Shown in pieces: positions 53,589 to 62,164 of a DNA stretch of 64,000 nt. The notes beneath the pieces are model-generated. The model was not told where the DNA came from and searched no databases. It saw only the letters and a list, made by a program, of their open reading frames with translations. The position numbers and the translations under genes are program-made. The stretch's first letter is position 1; every line of letters starts with the position of its first letter. This DNA comes from Ga0077548 sp035440445 (GTDB lineage: Bacteria; Pseudomonadota; Alphaproteobacteria; Rhizobiales; Xanthobacteraceae): positions 1-64,000 of the forward strand of contig DAORMJ010000012.1 in assembly GCA_035440445.1 (NCBI GenBank), read 5' to 3'.

Positions 53589-54860
53589 ATGTCTGCGGTC
53601 ACAAAATTACACACAGGCCCAAAGGACCTCTACGAGATCGGCGAGATTCCGCCGCTCGGGCATGTGCCCTCGAAAATGTATGCCTGGGCGATCCGCCGCG
53701 AGCGCCACGGCCCGCCTGAGCAGTCGATGCAGATCGAAGTCGTGCCGACCTGGACCGTGGGCGACGAGGATGTGCTCGTGCTCGTGATGGCGGCAGGCGT
53801 GAACTACAACGGCGTCTGGGCCGGCCTCGGCCAGCCGATCTCGCCTTTCGACGTGCACAAGCAGCCGTTTCATATCGCGGGCTCCGACGCCTCCGGCATC
53901 GTCTGGGCCGTCGGCGCCAAGGTGAAACGCTGGAAGGTGGGCGACGAAGTCATCGTTCACTGCAATCAGGACGACGGCGACGACGAAGAGTGCAACGGCG
54001 GCGATCCGATGTTCTCGCCTTCGCAGCGCATCTGGGGTTACGAAACGCCGGATGGTTCGTTCGCGCAGTTCTGCCGCGTGCAGTCGCGCCAGCTGATGGA
54101 ACGGCCGAAACATCTCACTTGGGAAGAGTCGGCCTGCTACACGCTGACGCTTGCCACCGCCTATCGCATGCTGTTCGGCCACGCGCCGCACACGATCAAG
54201 CCCGGCGACAACGTGTTGATCTGGGGCGCCTCCGGCGGTCTCGGCGTGTTCGGCATCCAACTGGCGGCCGCTTCCGGCGCGCATCCGATCGGCATCATCT
54301 CCGACAACGACAAGAAGGATTACGTCCTCGGACTTGGCGCCAAGGGCGTCATCAACCGCAAAGACTTCAAGTGCTGGGGCCAAATGCCCACCGTGAACAC
54401 GCCAGAATACAACGAGTGGGTGAAGGAAGCCCGCAAGTTCGGCAAGGCGATCTGGGACATCACCGGCAAGAAGGACGTCGATATCGTTTTCGAACATCCC
54501 GGCGAGCAGACCTTCCCGGTCTCCTGTCTCGTCGTGAAACGCGGCGGTATGGTCGTGTTCTGCGCGGGCACCACCGGCTTCAATCTCACCTTCGACGCAC
54601 GCTACGTCTGGATGCGCCAGAAACGCGTGCAGGGTTCGCACTTCGCGCATCTGAAACAGGCCGCAGCCGCTAACCAGTTCGTGCTCGACCGCCGCGTCGA
54701 TCCCTGCATGAGCGAAGTGCTGGGCTGGAAGGAAATTCCGGCGGCCCACACCAAGATGTGGAAGAACCAGCACAAGCCCGGCAACATGGCGGTCCTCGTG
54801 AACGCGCAGCACCCCGGCATGCGCACATTCGACGATGTGATCGAGGCGTCGGGTCAGTAA
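53589..54860 (+). CDS. ccrA: Crotonyl-CoA carboxylase/reductase
   Basis: 423 residues from ATG 53589, close to the family's usual length; an open frame continues upstream but is non-homologous. A zinc-free MDR-type reductase that makes ethylmalonyl-CoA from crotonyl-CoA, CO2 and NADPH. Marks: VLVMAAGVNYNGVWAGLGQP, the CNGGDPMFSPSQRIWGYE segment, the Rossmann GASGGLGVFGIQLAAA, and DIVFEHPGEQTFPVS. These residues distinguish Ccr from ordinary quinone reductases. It is the committed enzyme of the ethylmalonyl-CoA pathway. An unknown membrane protein gene follows 13 bp downstream. Confidence 0.96.
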   Translation: MSAVTKLHTGPKDLYEIGEIPPLGHVPSKMYAWAIRRERHGPPEQSMQIEVVPTWTVGDEDVLVLVMAAGVNYNGVWAGLGQPISPFDVHKQPFHIAGSDASGIVWAVGAKVKRWKVGDEVIVHCNQDDGDDEECNGGDPMFSPSQRIWGYETPDGSFAQFCRVQSRQLMERPKHLTWEESACYTLTLATAYRMLFGHAPHTIKPGDNVLIWGASGGLGVFGIQLAAASGAHPIGIISDNDKKDYVLGLGAKGVINRKDFKCWGQMPTVNTPEYNEWVKEARKFGKAIWDITGKKDVDIVFEHPGEQTFPVSCLVVKRGGMVVFCAGTTGFNLTFDARYVWMRQKRVQGSHFAHLKQAAAANQFVLDRRVDPCMSEVLGWKEIPAAHTKMWKNQHKPGNMAVLVNAQHPGMRTFDDVIEASGQ

Positions 54861-54873
54861 TTCAGCTCACGCC

Positions 54874-55464
54874 TTGTCGAATCCGCCCTCCTATCGCCAC
54901 CGCCCGTCGCTGATCGGCGGCGAGCGGGAATTCGTGGCCCACGGCAACCGCCTCGCCTGCCACGAAGGCGGCTCGTTTCGCGCGGTCGTCTATGCCGACA
55001 TCCGCCGGATACGGGTGAACCGGATCGTCGCAAGCCGTCACTTGCCTGCGCATTGGCGCTGCGCGGTGACGCCCGCGCGCGGACGCCGCATGAATTTCAC
55101 GAGCCTGCACATGGAGAACGCCAAAGCACCGGTCGAAGATCGCACGCAAGCGATGCAGGCTTTCACGTCGGAACTCCTGCAACGCGCGGCGCGCAAGAAT
55201 CCGTCGATCGATTTTGTCAGCGGCAAGCCTTTGCTGGTCTGCCTGCTGTGGCTTGCCGTTTATATCATCCTGCTCGGCTTCATCGGGGTCGGCGCATATT
55301 TTCTGGTGGCCGCCGTGTTCGGCATGCAGGCGATCGTTTCGAGCGTCGTTGCGTTTCTCGCAGCCGGCGCACTCGTCGCCACGGTCGGCATTCCGCTTTT
55401 GCGCTGGGTCAGGGACAGTTGGCCGAGACGTTTCGATCCGCTGGCAGACGCGCCGGCATCCTGA
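54874..55464 (+). CDS. Hypothetical protein with C-terminal double membrane helix
   Basis: 196 residues if started at TTG 54874, 13 bp after ccrA. The first 60 residues, GGEREFVAHGNRLACHEGGS and RAVVYADIRRIRVNRI, look like a small beta-rich PH-like domain. Two helices follow (LLVCLLWLAVYIILLGFIGV and VSSVVAFLAAGALVATVGIP). I do not recognise the family. Its short distance to ccrA implies co-transcription. The start codon is uncertain; no better ATG precedes the domain. Convergent with the YihY-type gene, 12 bp away. Confidence 0.65.
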   Translation: MSNPPSYRHRPSLIGGEREFVAHGNRLACHEGGSFRAVVYADIRRIRVNRIVASRHLPAHWRCAVTPARGRRMNFTSLHMENAKAPVEDRTQAMQAFTSELLQRAARKNPSIDFVSGKPLLVCLLWLAVYIILLGFIGVGAYFLVAAVFGMQAIVSSVVAFLAAGALVATVGIPLLRWVRDSWPRRFDPLADAPAS

Positions 55465-55476
55465 TCGCGAAGGGGG

Positions 55477-56370
55477 TCAGTCGGACTCCCGTCCGACCTT
55501 GGTTTTTTCCGGCTCTTTCTGAATGGCCGGCGCATAGCGCTTGTCCTTTATCGCTGCGTTCAACTCGCCGCCATAAATGAAGATCGAGGCGGTCGTGTAG
55601 AGAAAGACCAGCGCGATCATCACCGACGCAAGGCCGGCATAGGTCGTGACGTAATTGTAAGAGAAGCGGCCGAGGTAATAGCCGAAGGCTGCGCCCGCGA
55701 TCAGCCACAACAGCAAGGTCACGATCACGCCCGGCGCAACTTCGCTTAAGGTCCGCCTGCCTGCGGGCAGCCACATATGCACGACGAGCAGCGCAACCAC
55801 GAGCACGGCGGACGCCGTCGCATACCGCACGAAGGCGGCGACCCCGCGAAACGGCTCCAGCGCCGGCACATACATGACGGCCGCGGCCCAGATCAGCGGC
55901 CACAGCACGACCAGGAACGAAAGTGCGAGGAGACCGGCGGCACCGACCAGCACGTAACCGATCGATTCCAGCCGCAACAGCCAGAAATGCCGTTGCTCGC
56001 CGACGTCATAGGCGCGATTGAGTCCGATCCGCAGGCTCTCGATGCCGCTCGAAGAAAAGTAAATCGCAAGCGCGATGCCGAAGGTGAGCGCGTCGGTGCG
56101 GACATTCGTGAGCACGTCGTGAATCTCGCGCGCAATCGGCCCCGCAACTTCCTTGGGCCAGGTGTCCAACAGAATTTGCGCGGTGTTGTCGGCGAGTTCC
56201 TTGGAACCGAAGAACGCGGCCAGCGACGTCACGAAGATCATGAAGGGAAACAGCGCCATCAGCCCGGACAGCGCGATGTGGCTCGCGATCGCCCAGCCGT
56301 CGTCATCGTTGAAGCGCCAGAAAGCGTCGATTGCGATTCGGAACGGCTTGAGCAAGGAGGAACTCCGCAA
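55477..56370 (-). CDS. YihY/BrkB-family membrane protein
   Basis: 297 residues, about six helices. Family marks: ALSGLMALFPFMIFVTSLAA after a short cytoplasmic start (FWRFNDDDGWAIASHIALS), the central IYFSSSGIESLRIGLNRAYD, and the C-terminal YASVMIALVFLYT-like stretch reading AGLASVMIALVFLYTTASIF with GGELNAAI. Once called ribonuclease BN by mistake; the true role in membrane physiology is unknown. It is downstream of the chemoreceptor gene on the minus strand. Confidence 0.9.
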   Translation of the reverse strand: MRSSSLLKPFRIAIDAFWRFNDDDGWAIASHIALSGLMALFPFMIFVTSLAAFFGSKELADNTAQILLDTWPKEVAGPIAREIHDVLTNVRTDALTFGIALAIYFSSSGIESLRIGLNRAYDVGEQRHFWLLRLESIGYVLVGAAGLLALSFLVVLWPLIWAAAVMYVPALEPFRGVAAFVRYATASAVLVVALLVVHMWLPAGRRTLSEVAPGVIVTLLLWLIAGAAFGYYLGRFSYNYVTTYAGLASVMIALVFLYTTASIFIYGGELNAAIKDKRYAPAIQKEPEKTKVGRESD

Positions 56371-56445
56371 GGGGAAGAACCCTTCAGATCGCCATTTGAA
56401 TCCGAAAACGCAAGCCCGCTCGAAAGCCCGCGGGATGTAGCGGCG

Positions 56446-58455
56446 TTACGCTGCGCGGACGGCCCCGAGGAAATCGCGAATGGCCGAATCGAGCTTTTCC
56501 GCCTCGCCGCCGAGCGCCACCGCAAGTCCTGCCACTTCGCTTGCGGTCGTGGTGGCGCCCGCTGCCGCCGCCTGTACCGATCTCATGGCACCAGCGCCGG
56601 CATCGGCATCGCTGGAGGCGCGGCCCACGTTCTCCGCGATGGAAACCACCGCCGCGTTCTGTTCTTCGATCGCAGAAGCCACCGACGAGGCGATCGCGGA
56701 CATTTCCTCGATCACGGTCGAAACTGTATCGATCGCGGTTGCGGCGTCGCCCGATGCTTCCTGGATCGATCCGATCTGATGGGCGATGTCTTCGGTCGCG
56801 CGCGCAGTCTGCGCGGCGAGCGACTTCACTTCCTGCGCCACCACCGCGAACCCCTTGCCGGCATCGCCCGCGCGGGCCGCCTCGATGGTTGCGTTCAGCG
56901 CAAGCAGATTGGTCTGCGCGGCAATCGACTGGATCAGTCCCACGACTTCGCCGATACGCGTCGCGGCATCACCGAGATTGCGCATGATCGCGACGGAGCG
57001 CTGTGCTTCCGCGACCGCGCGGTTTGCGACCTCCGTGGAGGTCGCCGTCTGATGCGCCACTTCCGAAACCGAAACGGAAAGCTGTTCGGTCGCGACCGCC
57101 GCCTGCGCGACGTTTGCCGAGGCAGCACCCGCAGCCTGTCCGGCACGGACGGCTTCGGAATCCACATTGCCCGCCGTCGTTTCAAGACGGTCGGCGGCGG
57201 AAGTCAGGGCTTGCGAAGCATTGCGCACCGCGCCGAGGCCGGAATTCGCACGCTCGCCGAATTTCTGGATCAGTTCTTCGACTAGGCGAACGCGGCGTTC
57301 GCGCTCGCCCGAAGCATTGGCCTGCTCGCCCTCAAGCCGTCTGCGCTCCTGCGCGTTGTCGCGGAACACGACAACCGTGCGCGCCATGGCGCCGATCTCG
57401 TCGCGCGAATTCACCGCCGGGATCGACGTCACACTTTCGCCGCCGGCAAGTTTGCGCATCGCTTCTGATAATCCCTGCAGGGGCCGCGTGATGCTGAGAC
57501 CGATCAGCCAGTTCAACGCGAGCCCGAGCAGGATGACGGCGACCCCGATGCTGAGGATGACGTTACGCGTGCGGTCCTGCGAGACTTCGAGCGCCTTCGC
57601 GGCGGAAGCCTGCGCCTGCTTCGCATGCATGATGATGTTGTCGGTGGAAGACTGCATGTCGATGGTCGAGTTCTGAATGACCGTCGACTGTGTCGCCACC
57701 ACGCGCGTCTTGGAAATCCAGTCGCCGAACTCGTCGCGGTATTTCTGGATCGCGCTTTCGATCTGGCTCTTCAGCGATTGCGGCAGCGAGGACTTGCCGA
57801 GATGGCCGGTGAGCGTCGCAAGTTCGCCGTAGATTTTGTAGGTGGCGCTGAGATCGCCGGACAGAATGAATTCCATCTCGTAGCGGCGCAATTGCGAGAG
57901 CGCAGCAAGCAGGCGCAACGCGTCCAGTTCCGACATTTTGGCGACGTCGCCCGTGATCAGTTCTTCGACCTTCGTGGCGGCCTCGGCGAAGCGGCCGCGA
58001 ATGCCCTGATTTTCCTGAAAGCCGAGTTCGGTCTTGGCCTTGGTCAAATATTCGAAGTTCGAGCGCAGGATCGTGAGCGAGCCGCGCAGGTTGGCGATGG
58101 CGGGCTTGTCGCGCTGCTCGGCATATTTTTCGATGGTCGTGATGTTTTCGATCGCGATGCTGAGCTGATCGTAGAACGCCTGCTTCTTGGTACTTTCCTG
58201 ACCGGCGACGTAATCGTTGACGGCCACGCGAAGCGCGGAAATCGCGCTGTTGAATTCGCGGCTCGCATTCGCAAGGTCGCTGGAGTTCTGCACCGTATCG
58301 AAAGCGGCAGCGACGTTGCGCTCGCCGTTCGCAAAGAATACGCCGATGATGCCGAGCCCGATCACCGGAATGATCGCGAGGATGAACACGCGCGCGCGAA
58401 CCGAGAGCGTAGGCAACCGGCGCAACGCATCCATGGCAAGCTGCGGCAACTTCAT
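56446..58455 (-). CDS. Methyl-accepting chemotaxis protein with long helical sensor
   Basis: 669 residues. TM1 at about 22-45 (VFILAIIPVIGLGIIGVFF), a large all-helical sensor of about 255 residues that resembles an HBM-type double four-helix bundle, TM2 at about 300-322, HAMP, then the signalling domain with hairpin tip IGEVVGLIQSIAAQTNLLAL followed by NATIEAARAGDAGKGFAVVA. No C-terminal CheR pentapeptide is visible. Ligand unknown; HBM receptors often bind organic acids. It is divergent from mcd, which fits sensing of acetate-derived metabolites only as speculation. Confidence 0.93.
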   Translation of the reverse strand: MKLPQLAMDALRRLPTLSVRARVFILAIIPVIGLGIIGVFFANGERNVAAAFDTVQNSSDLANASREFNSAISALRVAVNDYVAGQESTKKQAFYDQLSIAIENITTIEKYAEQRDKPAIANLRGSLTILRSNFEYLTKAKTELGFQENQGIRGRFAEAATKVEELITGDVAKMSELDALRLLAALSQLRRYEMEFILSGDLSATYKIYGELATLTGHLGKSSLPQSLKSQIESAIQKYRDEFGDWISKTRVVATQSTVIQNSTIDMQSSTDNIIMHAKQAQASAAKALEVSQDRTRNVILSIGVAVILLGLALNWLIGLSITRPLQGLSEAMRKLAGGESVTSIPAVNSRDEIGAMARTVVVFRDNAQERRRLEGEQANASGERERRVRLVEELIQKFGERANSGLGAVRNASQALTSAADRLETTAGNVDSEAVRAGQAAGAASANVAQAAVATEQLSVSVSEVAHQTATSTEVANRAVAEAQRSVAIMRNLGDAATRIGEVVGLIQSIAAQTNLLALNATIEAARAGDAGKGFAVVAQEVKSLAAQTARATEDIAHQIGSIQEASGDAATAIDTVSTVIEEMSAIASSVASAIEEQNAAVVSIAENVGRASSDADAGAGAMRSVQAAAAGATTTASEVAGLAVALGGEAEKLDSAIRDFLGAVRAA

Positions 58456-58631
58456 AGCGGGGCCCCCGGTCGTATAAGCGCGCGACCGGTCGGATCTCCC
58501 TCGTGGAGTCCGTGGCCGGCCTGAAAAAGCCGCACCAGTTAAGCCTTGGGGTGGTTAATACACGGTTGCCGCTTGCTTTTGTGCGATGCACCAATAAAGT
58601 GCGGAGCCCTATTATCCGGAAAAAGCCGACC

Positions 58632-60311
58632 ATGACCGAGACCGCTGCCCGCGTGAGCCCTGCCCCCGCAGACCTGTTGCCGCTCCTGCTGGAGGCGAGC
58701 GACGCCGTACAGGCGCTGCTTGCGGAAGCGGCGGCGTCCGTCCGCGCGAAGATCGCGGATAGCGGCAAGATTTCAGCGGCGAGCCTGGAGCGCGAGCAGC
58801 ATGCCGCGCACGGCTATGCCTGGCTTGCCACCTATGTCGAAGCGATCCGGCAGCTTGCCGCCTACACCGGCCGCATGATCGAGGCCGAACGCTTCGGCGA
58901 GATCGAGGAACTTCTGGTGCGCGTCGGCGCCGGCGAATATCTCGCGCAGATTTTCGGCGGCATTCCGATGAGCCAGGGCGAAATGGTCCGCCTTGGCTCG
59001 CTCGGCCTCTCTGTCGAGAAGGCGGCGGCACGGATGTCGCCCGCAGTAAACGCGCTGATCGCCGGCAACGATGCCCCGACCCGCGCGAAACTCGCAGACG
59101 CGATCGCCAAGGCACAGGGCTCGCTCACGATCGGCGACGCCGGCCTCGACGAAACGCTCGATGCGATGCGCGCCGAAATGCACCGCTTTGCCGAGAGCGA
59201 AGTGGCGCCGCATGCGCATGAATGGCATCTGCAGAACCAGTACATCCCGATGGAAATCATTTCGAAGATGGCCGAACTCGGCGTCTTCGGCTTGACAATT
59301 CCGGAAGAATTCGGGGGCCTCGGGCTCGGCAAAGAGTCGATGGTTCTTGTTTCGGAAGAACTCTCCCGCGCCTGGATCGGTGTCGGTTCGCTCGGTACGC
59401 GCTCGGAGATCGCGGCGGAATTGATCCTCGGCGGCGGCACCGACGAACAGAAGAAGAAGTGGCTGCCGAAAATCGCAAGCGGAGAAATCCTTCCCACTGC
59501 GGTCTTCACCGAACCGAACACCGGCTCCGACCTCGCCTCGCTGAAGACGCGCGCCGAAAAGCACGGCGATACCTACAAGGTATTCGGCAACAAGACATGG
59601 ATCACGCATCCGGTTCGCGCCGATCTGATGACGCTGCTCTGCCGCACCAAGCCGGAAGAGAAAGGCTATCAGGGGCTTTCCATCCTGCTCGCGGAAAAGC
59701 CGCGCGGCGACGACGAGAACCCGTTTCCAGCCGAAGGCATGAGCGGCGGCGAGATCGAAGTGATCGGCTATCGCGGCATGAAAGAATTCGAGATCGGCTT
59801 CGACGGTTTCGAAGTGAAGGCGGAGAATCTGCTCGGCGGCACCGAAGGAAATGGCTTCAAGCAATTGATGCAGACCTTCGAGGCCGCGCGCATCCAGACT
59901 GCCGCGCGCGCCATCGGGGTTGCGCAAAGCGCGATGGAGCTCGGGCTTCGCTACGCCCACGAGCGCATCCAGTTCGGCAAGCCGCTGTATTCGTTCCCGC
60001 GCGTCGCCGACAAGATCGTGAGCATGGCCGCCGAAATCCTGATCGCGCGGCAGCTCACGTATCATGCGGCCCGCGAGAAAGATTCGGGGCGCCGCTGCGA
60101 TCTTGAAGCCGGCATGGCGAAGCTGCTTGCCGCGCGCATTGCCTGGGCAGCAGCCGACAACGCGCTGCAGATCCATGGCGGCAACGGCTTTGCCATGGAA
60201 TATCCGGTGTCGCGCGTGCTGGCCGACGCGCGCATCCTCTCCATCTTCGAGGGTGCCGCAGAAATTCAGGCTCAGGTCATAGCCCGCCGCCTCCTCGACG
60301 GTACGAACTAG
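58632..60311 (+). CDS. mcd: Acyl-CoA dehydrogenase family, probable (2S)-methylsuccinyl-CoA dehydrogenase
   Basis: 559 residues, longer than ordinary acyl-CoA dehydrogenases by an N-terminal domain of about 165 residues including AASLEREQHAAHGYAWLATY, a feature of Mcd. The dehydrogenase fold begins near LDETLDAMRAEMHRFAESEV; FAD contact VFTEPNTGSDLASLKTRA, later LQIHGGNGFAMEYPVSRVL and the base-bearing ILSIFEGAAEIQAQV. Mcd oxidises methylsuccinyl-CoA to mesaconyl-CoA and hands electrons to ETF; etfBA lies 2.7 kb downstream. The proximity of ccrA and meaA supports Mcd over a general acyl-CoA dehydrogenase. ATG 58632 is where homology starts. Confidence 0.85.
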   Translation: MTETAARVSPAPADLLPLLLEASDAVQALLAEAAASVRAKIADSGKISAASLEREQHAAHGYAWLATYVEAIRQLAAYTGRMIEAERFGEIEELLVRVGAGEYLAQIFGGIPMSQGEMVRLGSLGLSVEKAAARMSPAVNALIAGNDAPTRAKLADAIAKAQGSLTIGDAGLDETLDAMRAEMHRFAESEVAPHAHEWHLQNQYIPMEIISKMAELGVFGLTIPEEFGGLGLGKESMVLVSEELSRAWIGVGSLGTRSEIAAELILGGGTDEQKKKWLPKIASGEILPTAVFTEPNTGSDLASLKTRAEKHGDTYKVFGNKTWITHPVRADLMTLLCRTKPEEKGYQGLSILLAEKPRGDDENPFPAEGMSGGEIEVIGYRGMKEFEIGFDGFEVKAENLLGGTEGNGFKQLMQTFEAARIQTAARAIGVAQSAMELGLRYAHERIQFGKPLYSFPRVADKIVSMAAEILIARQLTYHAAREKDSGRRCDLEAGMAKLLAARIAWAAADNALQIHGGNGFAMEYPVSRVLADARILSIFEGAAEIQAQVIARRLLDGTN

Positions 60312-60381
60312 ACCGGGAGGCAACCGGTTTCGGTCTTCCGCGTTGAACTTCCGGGAAGGGGCAAAATTCGCGGAGGATTCC

Positions 60382-60828
60382 TTGCAAAATCTGAAAATCG
60401 GAAACGGCGCCTGGGTCATCGTGTGCGACGGCGCAAAAGCGCTGGTGCTCGAAAATAACGGCGACGGGCAGTATCCTGACCTGAGAACGCGGGACGTTTT
60501 CGCGCAGGAAAATCCATCGACCTCCGAGCAAGGGACCGATCGTCCGGGACGCACGCACTCTTCTGTGGGACCGGGGCGTAGCGCGGTCGGACAGACCGAC
60601 TGGCACGATCAGGCGGAAACGAAATTTCTCAAAGAACTGATCGAGAAAATTCATCTCGCCGTCCATGGTGGAGAAACCAAGGAACTGGTAATCGTTGCAC
60701 CGCCCCGCGCGCTCGGCGTGATCCGGGAATATTATACCCCCGCGATCAAGGAAGCGCTGCGCAAGGAGATCGACAAGGATCTCGTGAAAATGCCGGTCGA
60801 TCAGATCGAGAAACAATTGCTGCATTGA
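60382..60828 (+). CDS. Host attachment family protein
   Basis: 148 residues from TTG 60382, chosen for GGAGG at 60372-60376, five bases before it. The N-terminal GNGAWVIVCDGAKALVLENN strand and the C-terminal ELVIVAPPRALGVIREYYTP block match the family named after an Agrobacterium protein needed for attachment to plant cells; the name should not be taken as function. The fold resembles an RNase H-like/eRF1-like domain. Its stop overlaps the region before tspO. Confidence 0.82.
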   Translation: MQNLKIGNGAWVIVCDGAKALVLENNGDGQYPDLRTRDVFAQENPSTSEQGTDRPGRTHSSVGPGRSAVGQTDWHDQAETKFLKELIEKIHLAVHGGETKELVIVAPPRALGVIREYYTPAIKEALRKEIDKDLVKMPVDQIEKQLLH

Positions 60829-60830
60829 GC

Positions 60831-61304
60831 ATGACAAAAACCCTGATCCGGCTGATTGCCTGCTTCGCGCTCTGCTTTGCCGTGGCGGGACTGGGGGCGC
60901 TTGCCACGACCCCGAAAATTGCGACCTGGTATGCGGCGCTGAACAAACCTTCCTTTACGCCGCCGAACTACGCCTTTCCCATCGCCTGGAATATTCTTTA
61001 CGCGCTGATGGCCGTTTCTTTGTGGCGGCTTTGGCAGGCGAGCGAAAGCGGGATGCGCAATCGCGCGATCGCGCTCTTTCTGCTGCAGCTCGCGGTGAAC
61101 CTGGCCTGGTCGTGGATTTTCTTCGGCGCGGAGTCCATCCGCGGCGGCCTCGCGACGATCCTTGCGCTCGACCTCCTCGTGATCTGGACGATCTACGCCG
61201 CATGGCAGGTCGACCGAATTGCCGCAGCGATGCTCCTGCCCTATCTGCTCTGGATCGGCTACGCTACGGCACTCACTGCCGGGATCGTTCGGCTGAATAT
61301 GTAG
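60831..61304 (+). CDS. tspO: TspO/MBR family protein
   Basis: 157 residues from ATG 60831 (TTG 60825 would overlap the previous gene). Five helices; family marks WYAALNKPSFTPPNYAFPIA and WNILYALMAVSLWRLWQ, then LNLAWSWIFFGAESI-like VNLAWSWIFFGAESIRGGLA. TspO binds porphyrins and tetrapyrroles and is used in stress and pigment control. It precedes the HIG1-type protein and a cobalamin adenosyltransferase, a tetrapyrrole context that may be coincidental. Confidence 0.92.
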   Translation: MTKTLIRLIACFALCFAVAGLGALATTPKIATWYAALNKPSFTPPNYAFPIAWNILYALMAVSLWRLWQASESGMRNRAIALFLLQLAVNLAWSWIFFGAESIRGGLATILALDLLVIWTIYAAWQVDRIAAAMLLPYLLWIGYATALTAGIVRLNM

Positions 61305-61325
61305 AGCCCAAGGAGCGGCGTCGAA

Positions 61326-61520
61326 ATGAGCGCCTTTCTCACCACCATCGCCGTTCCCGCCGCGCTGATGGCCGTCGCCGTCGTGCTCGTGCTTGGCCTC
61401 TGGAACATGATGAAGGGCGGCTCCAGCAACACCTCGCAGAAGCTGATGCGCATGCGGGTATTGCTGCAAGCCGTCGCCATCGCGCTCGTGATGTTCACGC
61501 TCTGGGTGCTCGGCCGATAG
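61326..61520 (+). CDS. Twin-transmembrane protein (HIG1-like)
   Basis: 64 residues, two helices: LTTIAVPAALMAVAVVLVLG, then QKLMRMRVLLQAVAIALVMF. The loop GGSSNTSQKLMRMRV links them, the layout of HIG1/twin-TM proteins, which in mitochondria stabilise cytochrome oxidase supercomplexes. In alphaproteobacteria this small gene is regularly placed directly upstream of the PduO-type adenosyltransferase, as here (59 bp gap). Confidence 0.85.
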   Translation: MSAFLTTIAVPAALMAVAVVLVLGLWNMMKGGSSNTSQKLMRMRVLLQAVAIALVMFTLWVLGR

Positions 61521-61579
61521 TTTCGGCGCTACGCGAAAATGGGCTAGAAAGGCCTCCTCATCTCTGGAGGCTATCGGCC

Positions 61580-62155
61580 TTGGTAGTTCTGAACCGCATT
61601 TACACGAAGACCGGCGACAACGGCACGACCGCGCTCGGCTCGGGCGAGCGCAGGCTGAAATCGGATTTGCGCATCGAGGCCTATGGCACGGTCGATGAAA
61701 CCAACGCCGCAATCGGCCTCGCCCGCCTGCATCTGAAAAGCGAACCCGACGTGGATGCGATCATGGGCCGGGTGCAGAACGACCTCTTCGATCTCGGCGC
61801 GGATTTCGCCGTGCCCGAAACGGAAGGCGCGCCAAGAGAAAGACTGCGCATTGTCGAGGCACAGGTGACGCGCCTCGAAGCCGAGATCGACCGGCTCAAC
61901 GCCGAATTGAAACCCTTGCGATCCTTCATCCTGCCCGGCGGCGAACCCTCCGCCGCTTTCCTGCATCAGGCACGCACGGTCTGCCGCCGTGCGGAGCGGC
62001 TCGCCGTACTCCTGTCGCAGAATCCGGCGGAGAAAGTGAACCCTGCCGCGATCCGCTATCTCAACCGGCTTTCGGATCTGCTCTTTGTTGCGGCACGCTA
62101 CGTCAATGGCCGGGGCGAGCGCGATGTGTTATGGGTCCCGGGCGCAAATCGTTGA
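61580..62155 (+). CDS. Corrinoid adenosyltransferase, PduO type
   Basis: 191 residues from TTG 61580 with GGAGG at 61566-61570. Transfers the 5'-deoxyadenosyl group of ATP to cob(I)alamin, making the coenzyme that MeaA requires. Marks: RIYTKTGDNGTTALGSGERR, then EAYGTVDETNAAIGLARLHL and QNDLFDLGADFAVP; the C-terminal active-site block TVCRRAERLAVLL and NRLSDLLFVAARYVN. This is the PduO-type, not the CobA/CobO-type. Rhomboid follows after 9 bp. Confidence 0.93.
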   Translation: MVVLNRIYTKTGDNGTTALGSGERRLKSDLRIEAYGTVDETNAAIGLARLHLKSEPDVDAIMGRVQNDLFDLGADFAVPETEGAPRERLRIVEAQVTRLEAEIDRLNAELKPLRSFILPGGEPSAAFLHQARTVCRRAERLAVLLSQNPAEKVNPAAIRYLNRLSDLLFVAARYVNGRGERDVLWVPGANR

Positions 62156-62164
62156 GCAGTCACG

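Noticed and set aside
55777..57285. Plus-strand frame of about 500 codons over the YihY-type and chemoreceptor genes
   Set aside because: Spans two well-supported minus-strand genes and their gap; composition is that of a shadow frame.
58773..60554. Antisense frame opposite mcd
   Set aside because: No recognisable domain; mcd on the plus strand has complete dehydrogenase motifs.
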